Made by a program: the position numbers and the translations under genes
The notes under the pieces: model-generated
The model's database searches: none
What the model saw: only the letters and a program-made list of their open reading frames with translations
Told to the model about the DNA's origin: nothing
Part shown: positions 8,311 through 18,049 of the stretch, in pieces
Layout: each line of letters starts with the position of its first letter
Position numbering within the stretch: the first letter of the stretch is position 1
Source: UBA1181 sp045601045
GTDB taxonomy: Bacteria; Bacteroidota; Bacteroidia; Bacteroidales; Paludibacteraceae
Reading direction: 5' to 3'
DNA: 64,000 nt
Assembly (NCBI GenBank): GCA_045601045.1
Contig: JAZRZA010000007.1
Location: forward strand, 11,243 to 75,242

Positions 8311-11304
8311 TTAAAATTTTGCGACTTCCAATGTTCCTTTCACCCACTCGCCGTTAGGCATTCTCACGCGGTAGTAGTAAGTACCCGGTTCAGCGATCTT
8401 ACCTCTGTATGTGCCGTCCCAGCCATCCTCACCGACGTAAATGGTTTGTTGGTAACGATTATAGATCTCCACAGGGAAACCGCTACCCACCAAGAAGGTG
8501 TTGTTTGCAGCCTCCATGCCATCATTATATGGTGTGATCAGATTAGGAATGATCACTCCCACGGTAACATATTGCACATCGGATGGATCAACACAAGCAT
8601 TACCTGCGACTGGTTTCACTTGGTAACCCAATTTGCCATTGACAGTCGTCTTATGCTTCAACTCGGAAATGGATGTCTGGCCGATTTGCGTACCCTCTTC
8701 TGTCCAGATAAGGTCACCCATATAGTCTCCCGTCTCGGCTTTCAAGGTAATGGTTCCACCCAATGTCACCTCGGCTGGAGATGCGCTCAATCCAAGTTTC
8801 AAGTGTTCTCTGATCAACAAAGTATCTTTGTTGGAATCGCTCCATACACGGTCCAAAGCGTTTTGGCAATGGTCGATCGCACGCACCTCAAAATAGTAGT
8901 TCGCCTCTTCCACCAAATCGATGGAGAAGGTATCAACCTCGGTGTATCCGATGGAGTCTCCATTCAAATACCAATAATATGACAACGGCTCCACATCCGC
9001 AGGGATTGGCGTAGCCTTCATCTTGAGGGCAGTGGTGTCGCCATCCAAACAGATGGTATTGGTTGCCAACTGCAACGACATCTCAAATGGCTGAGAATAG
9101 ATTACACGCAAAGAGGAATCCGCGGCATGGATGGTTTCACATCCATTTCGGACATCCTTTCCTGTCGCCAAATCTCTCAATATAGCCTCGTCAGATGCGA
9201 CAAAGACGCGGAATTTTGTGCTTCCGATAAATTCACGATTCTCCTCAGTGGCTACCAAAGAGATGAGGTTGGATGTTTGAATCGGACCGAAGTCTTTCCA
9301 AACATTGCCACTCTTCGCGTTCTTGTATTGGAACAAATATTTAGGATTACCGATGTATTTGTCCAAACCGATTTCGTTGAATGCCACCAAATCCAACTTT
9401 TGTCCGATACAAGCGAATACGGTATCCGCATCCGGATGGGTTTGCTCGATCAACTCCACACTTGGATAGCACAAGCTAACAGAGATGTCGTCAATCAAAA
9501 TATCGTTACCCCAGTTGGCGTCGCCACCCTCAGAGTTGTTGTAGAGGCGGACCTTGTAATTTCTAGTCTTCGCCAAGAATCGGAAAGAGAGATTCGCCCA
9601 AGAATCAGGGGTCAAGCTCTTGTAAGTTTTATGTTCACGTGGATAGATATCACCTGACGCAACGGAGTGTATTATGTTGTCCTCCATGTCAAGAATCTCC
9701 AAACGGACATTCACCGGTGTACGGGAATCCTCTTTGTAAGTGGCGTTGTTGATGAATGCGGAGAAGATCAACCATACATCCACCTCATCGCTCAACTCGC
9801 AGTTCAACGAGAATTCTCGCTCATAGATCAAGGCACCGTTCAAACCTGCGTTACAGTTCACGAAAAGCATACCACCATTGGTGTCACCAGAGGTGTGGTC
9901 CTCTCCTTTCCAGTAGTCCTGTCCTCCGGCAGTGTTCGGTCCATCACACAAATATGGATTAGGCACAATCGCATAGTAACCATCATCCAAACGATACTTT
10001 CCGCACCAATCACGGGAAGGGTTGATTACCAATGGATTCAACAAACCATACTTGTGATCCTTCACACGGTTGAACAAATCGGGTGCCCAATAATTCTCAA
10101 TTGAATTAGTTCCCGCCACGGAATTGTAAGTGACATAGTTGTTGTTGTCATCCATCACCACATAGGTGGTAGGATTTTTGAAATAACCGAAATCATCGGC
10201 CCACAAAATTTCAGAGTCGAAGTTCTCGTCGCATCCATAAACCTTTCTTACAGAGAAAGTTTCCGCAGAATAGGCTTCCGTGATTCTGCCAGAATAGACA
10301 GAGGTTCCTATCACCTTCACTCGGAAGATGGCACTACGAGGCAAATCAAATCCCTTCCATTCAGGAGAAGCGGAGCACAACGTATCCTTCCATTTCGAGG
10401 ATGCCGCATCTTCCAAATTCTTGTATTGCAAACAATAAGTAGCGGATGCGAAATCATCGGATACCGCGTAAATATCCAGGTTGCCATTTTGGCCAACTTC
10501 CAACTCATCCGAACTGAATATCTTCGCATTGTCGCCCGGTTGCGCGTAGCATGACAATTTAGGTCGTTGGAAGGTAACCAAGATAGGCGCAGAACGAAGC
10601 ACCGTATCCGCTGTAGTCGTCTCATCCACCTGATAGGTGATGGTTGAGAGCAATGAGAAGTAGGTGCTATCATTCGTCAACAGAGTCTCCGCCTCACTGG
10701 TGATCAAACCAGTCGGTGTCCAAGTGGAGGCATCGCGACTGCTCTCCCAACTATATTTCACTTGCGCGATCTCGGAAGAGGAACAAGCCAAACCAGAGAG
10801 AGAAACCTTCTCGGTAGGAGCTGTGAGCACCACCTTGTTAACCGATGCTTTGGAAACGAAAAACTTAGAAGTAGGCACCGCAGCGACTACCTCATAAGGG
10901 GTAACTCTCGTATTGATATAAAAAGAATAGTTCCAACTTTGACCACTGTTATCCACCTTCAGACGCCAAGCGGGTTGTCCATCGGTCGCCTCATAGTAGA
11001 GCGCGGAAATTCTTGACACCAACTGCGTATTATCCAACGGCGTACCATCTCTCATAATTTGGAAATGGGCCGGAGACCAATTATCCATCGAGAGATTCAC
11101 TTTATACACAGTCCCGCACTCATCCGCCTCACTCACAGTGAAACTACGCAGCGCATACCAGTTATTCATCGTGAAGGTTTGAGCCTGCAAAGAGAGCACG
11201 GAGAAAAAGAGCACGACAGATGCCATCCATCGCAACACATCTCCTCGCCTACGGCAGGAACCTTTCCTTTGAAAAAAAAGATTTGATTTCATACCTATAT
11301 ACAT
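8311..11304 (-). CDS. Large surface protein with type B T9SS sorting domain
   Basis: A 997-residue secreted protein. After a signal peptide (VLFFSVLSLQAQ) there are Ig-like/beta-sandwich segments, then around residues 350-610 a jelly-roll-like region (FDSEILWADDFG ... NDILIDDISVSLCYP), and further Ig-like segments (YYWYLNGDSIG, GGTITLKAETGDYMGD). The last 80 residues match the gliding-motility/CHU_C type B sorting domain: PNLITPYNDG, VEIYNRYQQTIY, WDGTYRG, GTYYYRVRM. Type B cargo normally needs a dedicated PorP/SprF partner, and one is encoded two genes downstream. Starts at 11304 or 11292 are both possible. A degenerate -7 box (TATCTTTA, 11324-11331) lies upstream. Confidence 0.88.
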   Translation of the reverse strand: MYIGMKSNLFFQRKGSCRRRGDVLRWMASVVLFFSVLSLQAQTFTMNNWYALRSFTVSEADECGTVYKVNLSMDNWSPAHFQIMRDGTPLDNTQLVSRISALYYEATDGQPAWRLKVDNSGQSWNYSFYINTRVTPYEVVAAVPTSKFFVSKASVNKVVLTAPTEKVSLSGLACSSSEIAQVKYSWESSRDASTWTPTGLITSEAETLLTNDSTYFSLLSTITYQVDETTTADTVLRSAPILVTFQRPKLSCYAQPGDNAKIFSSDELEVGQNGNLDIYAVSDDFASATYCLQYKNLEDAASSKWKDTLCSASPEWKGFDLPRSAIFRVKVIGTSVYSGRITEAYSAETFSVRKVYGCDENFDSEILWADDFGYFKNPTTYVVMDDNNNYVTYNSVAGTNSIENYWAPDLFNRVKDHKYGLLNPLVINPSRDWCGKYRLDDGYYAIVPNPYLCDGPNTAGGQDYWKGEDHTSGDTNGGMLFVNCNAGLNGALIYEREFSLNCELSDEVDVWLIFSAFINNATYKEDSRTPVNVRLEILDMEDNIIHSVASGDIYPREHKTYKSLTPDSWANLSFRFLAKTRNYKVRLYNNSEGGDANWGNDILIDDISVSLCYPSVELIEQTHPDADTVFACIGQKLDLVAFNEIGLDKYIGNPKYLFQYKNAKSGNVWKDFGPIQTSNLISLVATEENREFIGSTKFRVFVASDEAILRDLATGKDVRNGCETIHAADSSLRVIYSQPFEMSLQLATNTICLDGDTTALKMKATPIPADVEPLSYYWYLNGDSIGYTEVDTFSIDLVEEANYYFEVRAIDHCQNALDRVWSDSNKDTLLIREHLKLGLSASPAEVTLGGTITLKAETGDYMGDLIWTEEGTQIGQTSISELKHKTTVNGKLGYQVKPVAGNACVDPSDVQYVTVGVIIPNLITPYNDGMEAANNTFLVGSGFPVEIYNRYQQTIYVGEDGWDGTYRGKIAEPGTYYYRVRMPNGEWVKGTLEVAKF

Positions 11305-11394
11305 TTATACACATAATCTAATGTAAAGATAGAATAATTCTTAAATAAACTGAAAATTTGGGGAGAAAAAAGCGATTGAAGAGGACATAAAAAG

Positions 11395-11430
11395 AAAAAA
11401 AGACGCATTGGGAGAGCCCCGAATGCATCT
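11395..11430 (-). terminator. Terminator after the 2116-residue repeat protein gene
   Basis: Nine-base stem AGATGCATT/AATGCGTCT with one G-U pair, followed by a T-rich tail on the minus strand. Confidence 0.85.
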
Positions 11431-11461
11431 TTTATTATTAAAATCGACCTTTATAGTCGAC

Positions 11462-14400
11462 CTATTTCACAACAACCTTATGGTAAGTCTTGCCCACCTT
11501 TACCAAATATAGGCCATGATAATGTAATGGTATTTCATAATCAGACGCGGTGGCGATTCCCTTGAAGAGCGTTACACCATTCAGATCCACCACTTGCACC
11601 GAAGTACCCTCCGCGTTGAGCAGATGGAGTACCCTATCCTTCGCATAGAGCTTCACAGATGGCGTCTGCTCCGTCATGGAGTCGCCCACTTGTGAAGAGA
11701 ATACCGCGCGAAGGGTAAGATCCGCATCTGGCATCAAACCATCCACCGGCATTCCCTCCCAACGAACAAATTCAGCGCCCGCCTTGGAAGGTTCTCTTGG
11801 TAACGCGATCACATCACCGCAACGCATGTTGTTCTTCTTACTATACTGCACGCCATCCACCTCAAAGACAAGGGTGTAGTTGATATAGAGCCAATTGGCC
11901 ACCAGTTCCAAGTTATTGGCGTAACTGCCCTTGGCGATCTTCGTTATATTCTGCTTACCATCGTTCCATCCCCTGAACACTTTACCTCTCTCATCCAAGG
12001 TAGGCAAGAGCAGGTCTTCGTCATAGATGGTGTAATACAATGTATCCACAACCTCCGAGCCATTTGACAAAGCGATGTAGTAGGTTGCCACGTCGTAAAC
12101 AGCCTCCACTTCAATGTCTTTGGCCGGCATTCTTTGTGGAACTCCAGCCCAATATTTGAAGTTATAGCCATACTTGGAAACGCCTCTGGATGGAGAGATT
12201 GGCGCATCATACAAATAGCGGACCGACTTCACCACTTGTCCCTCCGACATATAGGTCAATGTATAACCTCCACGGGCATAGTAACTGGTCACATTGACGT
12301 TACGGGCTGGCATATAGAGAGGTGTCTCGCTCCAACCACTAAACGCGTAACCCTCGATATAATCGTCCGGGTCTGGCAATTTCACAATGGAATCCCCCAC
12401 ATAAAAGGTATCTCTCGCATAGATATCATTGCCCACATAATATATCATTTGGAAAGACTTACGCTCCCACACAGCCACCAACTCCACATCCGACATGAAG
12501 TTCTTAGGATCAAATGTCGTGTGGATTTTTGTGCCATCCGACCAACCGATGAAATCCAACTTCTCTTCAACATCCTCCAATTGAGGCAAAAGCACCTCAT
12601 CCTCGATGGTATATTGAGTGCTATACATCACAGCGCCCTCCGCGCTTTTTAAGACTAAACGATAGTTAATCGGTTTCCACACGGCATTTACCACCAAGTC
12701 TTTTCTTGGCATATATTCCGGCACGTCAATATCCCATCCATCAAACTGATAGCCCGCCTTGGCCTGTGGTGTCCGAACCGACGCGACATATTGTCTGGTA
12801 CGATTGCCCACCATAATACGGAAACTCTTGTACTTGACATTGTCCACACGGTATTCAAGCGTGAATTCGTTCGAAACAATTGTCCAAGAGGCTTCCACCG
12901 TCACATCACTGGCCACTTGGTCAGGATGGAAAATATAGCGGTCACTTTGTTCCTCGTAATCGAGTGGTTCTCCATCCAATGTCCAGCCATTGAACAATTG
13001 TCCCGGACGCTCATCCAAAGCATCCAAATAGAAGTCTCCATCCTCGACGGTATAAGTAATCGTACCTGCGTCTCGACCTTCATCAACCAAGAATAGGTTA
13101 AATGTGATGATACTCCACTTCGCCTCTACCTTCAAATCTTTTGCAGGCATCGTTGACGGAAGCACGGGATCCCACCCCTTGAACAAATATCCGATCCGAA
13201 CAGGCGCGGCGGATGGCACAAGAGACTCGCCATATTTCTCCGAAACACGCTTCCAAAGTTCACCATCCGATAGGTAATCAATGTGGAAGGTGGCGAGTTG
13301 CCAAGTGGCGGTCAATGCCATTGAACGGGTGTCCGATGTATTCACATGTGTCACTTGCGTACCGGTCTCATCCACCCAACCAGTGAAGTCATATCCCTCT
13401 CGGACGGGAGCATAGGTTGCCAAATCAATCTCCTTATGATCCTCCACCGTATAGGTGAAGTGACTAAATGTATCCAAAGTCACTGTATAGGTGAGCAATT
13501 CCCACAATGCCTCGACGGAAAGGGTATCCAATGGCAACAAAAGCGGCAATGGAGTGTCCCACGCAAGGAAATCGTATCCTTTTCTCACTGGATCGGATGG
13601 TGCATCGTACGCCTCATCCGCATAACCACTCAAGGTATCTGATTTTACATTGTATCCATAATCGAAGAGGATGGCTGTTGGTCGTTTGGTGACCGTTAGC
13701 GTACCCTCGACCGTCTTGATCAAATAGTTGTCGGAAGAGGTGTTTTCTTTCAACGTATAGGTGAAATGGTTAACTACACTACCTGGTTCAGTAATTGAAT
13801 TTTCGAGAACAAATGTAGCACCCTCACCTGGCGCGAAACCATCGCCACCTACAGTCACGGTCGCATTGGCAAGAGGCATGCGGTCGTAAACCTTCTCCTC
13901 GGTCGCGCTAGTCAATACCACCGTGCGAGGAAGGATGGTCAACAACCCATCCACACTAGTACCAATGGTATAGTTCTTCGTGACATCCAGGGTTCCACGA
14001 ACCACCTTGATCTCTTTCACCTGATTTTTAGCGGAACCTGTCTGCGTCACCTCTCCCGATACCACGGCAATGATTGAATCACCTTTCGCCAAAACATTGG
14101 ATGTATAGGCGAACCCAGCATCTGTCAGCGGCGTTCCATCATAAATCTTGCTAGCGCTATTCGCCGTGATAACCAACGCCTTCTCAATGGCCAATACAGT
14201 CAATGTGCCGTACTCCACCTGAATGTCGTAGTTATCCGCCTTGGTATTACTTCTCAACTTATAGGTGAACTCATTCTCCGCAGAACCAATCTCCGTGATG
14301 GAACCTGTCACCGTATAGATCGCACCCTCTCCATAAACAAATCCCTCCTTGCTCTCATCACCAACCACATTCACAGTAGGTTCTGTCAAAGGTTGTCCGT

Positions 14401-17400
14401 CATAGGTTTTCTCCGCTGATTCGGAACGAAGGAGAACTGTGCGCTTGGTCACGATCAACTTACCCTCCACAGGGGTGGTGAAGGTGTAGTTATCTGTCAC
14501 ATCCAACTTATCTCCGGTCTCCACATCGGTATGAATCACTCGATAGGAGGTTACCACATTGGCCTTCTCACCCACATTCGTGATCGAGCCCTCCACCACT
14601 GCGGTCAAAACATCTCCTGCCACCAAAACATTTGGTGTATATCGGTAACCGTCATCCGTCAATGGGGAACCATCGTAGGTGATTTTGGATGAGCTTGCCG
14701 TGATGGTGATAGGGGTGGATATAGGGGTAATCGTCAAATTACCGTCGCTCTCAATTACGAATGTGACCTCGCCGAAATTGGCATTGGTATTGCTGAATTG
14801 TTCGCTCTTCAAATTCATAGGGTAGGAACCCACTGTAACGCCAGACGCGACACTATCTTGACTATATTTGAAATCGCTCTTTTTGTATAAATCCGTATCA
14901 GCCTCAAAGGAGAAGCCAGTCACCTGCTGCGCATATCCATTGTAAGGCAACTCTTTCTTGTTACCCGAGATTTTGACAATTACATTCAATGGTTGGATGG
15001 TCAAAGAACCGTCCTGCGTGATAACAAATTCCACCGTGTAGTTATTGTTCTTATTCGCAAAGTCCTCACTTTTCAGACCCATCGCGTAGGTGTTCACGTC
15101 GGTGCCCTTCGCCGTCGAGTCGCCAGCGTAGCTGAAGTCACTGGCCTTGTAGAGTTCCGTGCTAGCTTTCCACTCGTATCCTGTCGTGTCTTGCTCCTCA
15201 CCGTTGTAGATCGTCGTTTTGGTATGGCCCGCGATGGTGACCTTCACCTCCAACGGATTGATCTTCAACCATCCGTCCGTCACCTCGAAGGTGACATCGT
15301 AGTTATTGTTATTATTCGTGAACTGCTCCTTCGCCAAGTTCATCCGATAGGTGCCGATCTCCTTGCCCTTCGCAAGCGAGTCGCCCGCGTAGCTGAAATC
15401 AGCAGCCTGGTAGAGCGTTGAGTTGGCGCTCCACTCGTAGCCTGTCGTGTCTTGCTCCTCACCGTTGTAGACCGTCGTTTTGGTATGGCCCGCAATAGTG
15501 ACCTTCACCTCCAACGGATCGATCTTCAACCATCCGTCCGTCACCTCGAAGGTGACGTCGTAGTTCTGGTTCTTGTTCTTGAACTGCTCCATCGTCAAGT
15601 TCATCTGATAGGTGCCGATCTCCTTGCCCTTCGCAAGCGAGTCGCCCTCGTAGCTGAAATCTGCCGCTTGGTAAAGTGCCGAGTTGGCGCTCCACTCGTA
15701 GCCTGTCGTATCTTGCTCCTCACCGTTGTAGACCGTCGTTTTGGTATGGCCCGCGATAGTGACCTTCACCTCCAACGGATCGATCTTCAACCATCCGTCC
15801 GTCACCTCGAAGGTGACGTCGTAGTTCTGGTTCTTGTTCTTGAACTGCTCCATCGTCAAGTTCATCTGATAGGTGCCTATCTCCTTGCCTGCCGCGATCG
15901 AGTCGCCCGCGTAACTGAAGTCAGCCGCCTGGTAGAGCGTTGAGTTGGCGCTCCACTCGTAGCCTGTCGTGTCTTGCTCCTCACCGTTGTAGACCGTCGT
16001 TTTGGTATGGCCCGCGATAGTGACCTTCACCTCCAACGGATCGATCTTCAACCATCCGTCCGACACCTCGAAGGTGACGTCGTAGTTCTGGTTCTTGTTC
16101 GTGAACTGCTCCTTCGTCAAGTTCATCTGATAGGTGCCGATCTCCTTGCCCTTCGCAAGCGAGTCGCCCGCGTAACTGAAATCAGCAGCCTGGTAGAGCG
16201 TTGAGTTGGCGCTCCACTCGTAGCCTGTCGTATCTTGCTCCTCACTGTTGTAGATTGTCGTTTTGGTATGGCCCGCAATGGTGACCTTCACCTCCAACGG
16301 AGTGATGGTCAAAGTACCACATCCCATCACTGTATCATAATAGCAAGTTACATCCTCCTCTCCACGAAGGATTCGGAAAGATTTCACCACATTCGCCGCT
16401 GATCCAGCATCTGTGATAACACCTTCAATCTCAACATCGGCAACGACATCCCCCTCTTCCAACTCACCAATCACCACATATTTCTTTTGCTCCAATGACT
16501 TACCATCGTATATCTTCGTCGAATCAACCGCCTTCACCGTAATCTTTTGCGTCAACTCTTGTATGCTCACAAGCTTCGACTGTTCACATCCAAGCGCATC
16601 TGTCACCAACAAAGTGTAGTTACCATCGGCTAGACCATCAATCTCTATCGAAGCGGTCTCCCGCTGACCCAACGCTTGGTCCCCTAAAAACCAAGCGAAT
16701 GTATAAGGAGCCACGCCACCCGATACACTTCCCCTGATAACGCCATCATCCACACCAAAACACTTCGCCTCGGAAGAGAGAATATCCAATTTCAAAGGCG
16801 ATCCCTTACAACGTTTTCTAAACTCGCAAGCGCCCACATCTATCGAAGCCCCCTCAAAGCGAGAATCTCCCCAAGAATCTAACTCTCCAAAATCCAATCT
16901 ACGACTATTATACAAAGCATCACTACCCGCATCAATACAAGGAGATGAGAATCGCAATGAATAGTCACTGTTAAGTTTTGGATCCGTAGTCACACAATGA
17001 TCCATAAATGCCGTCACAGAAGAAAAATCACCCGATTGATAGAGAATAGAGTTATGGATTTTACAATTTTCAGAATCAAGAAATCCATCCACGCTATTTT
17101 GCGCAAAGGTGGAGTTGATGACGGAACAATCCTCGCCAATATGTTTAATTAAAATTCCTTGGGCGGGAGCAACGGTACTCACCTCGTTCTCCGCAACGAT
17201 GGAATTGACAATAGAAGAGTTGTCTAGTGAAAATAGACTTACCTCACCCTCGCCACGAACACTATTATTTTGGAATTTGACACGGTTCAATGTGGAACTA
17301 TGCAACTTAACCAGAGGGCTTGAACTGTTGTTATTTTCCCAGACACCGCCTGTCACCAAAGACTCGCGCAAATCAATCAGCACCGAATTCTCAAAGCCAA

Positions 17401-17812
17401 CCACGCGGACATCATCATCCATTTCAAGGTGGGCTTTGTTTTCTATCCCGAAGACGACCCCATGGAATCCAGCATCCGACCCATCAACAATCACATTGTT
17501 AAAACGGATATAGGCTCCTTTAAAAAAAAGCGTCCCCGCGCCCTCCGTGAAAATCAATCTGTGTCCATTTCCATTCAGTATGAAATCAATGTTAATGGAT
17601 TCACCGAACGAAACGTCAAGCACCATATCCGACTGAAATTCAAGCACATCATCTTTTCGCAAAGCGAATGATCCATTAAATTCGGAGAGATTGGCGAGCG
17701 TGGCCTCCTTAACGCCACCCCTATAAATATCCACCTGGGCAAACACAGAGGTTCCAACAAGCAATATAGTCAGTAAGAGAAATATCTTCTTGAAAAAATT
17801 CGACAACTTCAT
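11462..17812 (-). CDS. Giant repeat surface protein with type A T9SS domain
   Basis: A 2116-residue secreted protein. Order: signal peptide (1-26); a right-handed beta-helix-like region rich in Asn/Ser (about 40-330); one SprB-type repeat (about 340-420, GVAPYTFAWFLGDQ ... GNYTLLVTDALGCEQ); MBG/YDG-like domains (about 425-1400), including six tandem copies of about 87 residues at 505-1028; Listeria-Bacteroides (InlB-type) repeats (about 1400-2030, motif GYxFxGW...MPAxDLxVxAxW); and a C-terminal type A sorting domain (VQVVDLNGVTLFKG...GLYLVKVGKTYHKVVVK). The domains suggest an adhesin or surface fibre. No enzyme domain is visible. A terminator follows it, and a -7 box (TATTTTTG) lies near 17923. 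Confidence 0.9.
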   Translation of the reverse strand: MKLSNFFKKIFLLLTILLVGTSVFAQVDIYRGGVKEATLANLSEFNGSFALRKDDVLEFQSDMVLDVSFGESINIDFILNGNGHRLIFTEGAGTLFFKGAYIRFNNVIVDGSDAGFHGVVFGIENKAHLEMDDDVRVVGFENSVLIDLRESLVTGGVWENNNSSSPLVKLHSSTLNRVKFQNNSVRGEGEVSLFSLDNSSIVNSIVAENEVSTVAPAQGILIKHIGEDCSVINSTFAQNSVDGFLDSENCKIHNSILYQSGDFSSVTAFMDHCVTTDPKLNSDYSLRFSSPCIDAGSDALYNSRRLDFGELDSWGDSRFEGASIDVGACEFRKRCKGSPLKLDILSSEAKCFGVDDGVIRGSVSGGVAPYTFAWFLGDQALGQRETASIEIDGLADGNYTLLVTDALGCEQSKLVSIQELTQKITVKAVDSTKIYDGKSLEQKKYVVIGELEEGDVVADVEIEGVITDAGSAANVVKSFRILRGEEDVTCYYDTVMGCGTLTITPLEVKVTIAGHTKTTIYNSEEQDTTGYEWSANSTLYQAADFSYAGDSLAKGKEIGTYQMNLTKEQFTNKNQNYDVTFEVSDGWLKIDPLEVKVTIAGHTKTTVYNGEEQDTTGYEWSANSTLYQAADFSYAGDSIAAGKEIGTYQMNLTMEQFKNKNQNYDVTFEVTDGWLKIDPLEVKVTIAGHTKTTVYNGEEQDTTGYEWSANSALYQAADFSYEGDSLAKGKEIGTYQMNLTMEQFKNKNQNYDVTFEVTDGWLKIDPLEVKVTIAGHTKTTVYNGEEQDTTGYEWSANSTLYQAADFSYAGDSLAKGKEIGTYRMNLAKEQFTNNNNNYDVTFEVTDGWLKINPLEVKVTIAGHTKTTIYNGEEQDTTGYEWKASTELYKASDFSYAGDSTAKGTDVNTYAMGLKSEDFANKNNNYTVEFVITQDGSLTIQPLNVIVKISGNKKELPYNGYAQQVTGFSFEADTDLYKKSDFKYSQDSVASGVTVGSYPMNLKSEQFSNTNANFGEVTFVIESDGNLTITPISTPITITASSSKITYDGSPLTDDGYRYTPNVLVAGDVLTAVVEGSITNVGEKANVVTSYRVIHTDVETGDKLDVTDNYTFTTPVEGKLIVTKRTVLLRSESAEKTYDGQPLTEPTVNVVGDESKEGFVYGEGAIYTVTGSITEIGSAENEFTYKLRSNTKADNYDIQVEYGTLTVLAIEKALVITANSASKIYDGTPLTDAGFAYTSNVLAKGDSIIAVVSGEVTQTGSAKNQVKEIKVVRGTLDVTKNYTIGTSVDGLLTILPRTVVLTSATEEKVYDRMPLANATVTVGGDGFAPGEGATFVLENSITEPGSVVNHFTYTLKENTSSDNYLIKTVEGTLTVTKRPTAILFDYGYNVKSDTLSGYADEAYDAPSDPVRKGYDFLAWDTPLPLLLPLDTLSVEALWELLTYTVTLDTFSHFTYTVEDHKEIDLATYAPVREGYDFTGWVDETGTQVTHVNTSDTRSMALTATWQLATFHIDYLSDGELWKRVSEKYGESLVPSAAPVRIGYLFKGWDPVLPSTMPAKDLKVEAKWSIITFNLFLVDEGRDAGTITYTVEDGDFYLDALDERPGQLFNGWTLDGEPLDYEEQSDRYIFHPDQVASDVTVEASWTIVSNEFTLEYRVDNVKYKSFRIMVGNRTRQYVASVRTPQAKAGYQFDGWDIDVPEYMPRKDLVVNAVWKPINYRLVLKSAEGAVMYSTQYTIEDEVLLPQLEDVEEKLDFIGWSDGTKIHTTFDPKNFMSDVELVAVWERKSFQMIYYVGNDIYARDTFYVGDSIVKLPDPDDYIEGYAFSGWSETPLYMPARNVNVTSYYARGGYTLTYMSEGQVVKSVRYLYDAPISPSRGVSKYGYNFKYWAGVPQRMPAKDIEVEAVYDVATYYIALSNGSEVVDTLYYTIYDEDLLLPTLDERGKVFRGWNDGKQNITKIAKGSYANNLELVANWLYINYTLVFEVDGVQYSKKNNMRCGDVIALPREPSKAGAEFVRWEGMPVDGLMPDADLTLRAVFSSQVGDSMTEQTPSVKLYAKDRVLHLLNAEGTSVQVVDLNGVTLFKGIATASDYEIPLHYHGLYLVKVGKTYHKVVVK
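14993..16300 (-). repeat. Tandem coding repeats of about 261 bp
   Basis: Five consecutive units of 87-88 codons begin at 16300, 16039, 15778, 15517 and 15256, each opening with PLEVKVTIAGHTKTT. The first four are nearly identical in protein and DNA; the fifth is diverging, and a sixth, more diverged unit follows. Copy-number change by slippage or recombination is likely. Confidence 0.93.
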
Positions 17813-17922
17813 AAACCAATGAATAGCAATACAACAAGAGAATTGCGGTCTGATAAATCACTCAACTTAAATCCATTCAACCACAAGTCAAACACAATCC
17901 TTAGAAATATATTTTCAAAACG

Positions 17923-17930
17923 CAAAAATA
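17923..17930 (-). promoter_or_regulatory. Possible promoter -7 box (TATTTTTG) of the repeat protein
   Basis: Fits TAnnTTTG and lies about 110 bases upstream of the ATG; no clear -33 partner at the usual spacing. Confidence 0.35.
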
Positions 17931-17992
17931 TTAATTTTTGACGAAACAGAGCACAAGAACAAGGAAAAATATGTTACACAACACAAAAGCAC

Positions 17993-18025
17993 AAAAAAAG
18001 AGGGCGTGCCCGAAAGCACGTCCTC
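17993..18025 (-). terminator. Terminator after the first GH5 gene
   Basis: Stem GAGGACGTGC/GCACGCCCTC with one mismatch, a short loop, then seven T on the minus strand. Confidence 0.88.
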
Positions 18026-18049
18026 AATGATATAGAATTTATCGATAAA

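Noticed and set aside
14993..16204. Plus-strand open frames with repeated VDRRFGMARDxDLHLQRIDLQ segments
   Set aside because: They are the complement of the 261-bp coding repeats of the giant surface protein and repeat only because that gene does.
14993..16300. Regular repeats as a CRISPR array
   Set aside because: Units are 261 bp, fully coding and without unique spacers; no cas genes are in the window.
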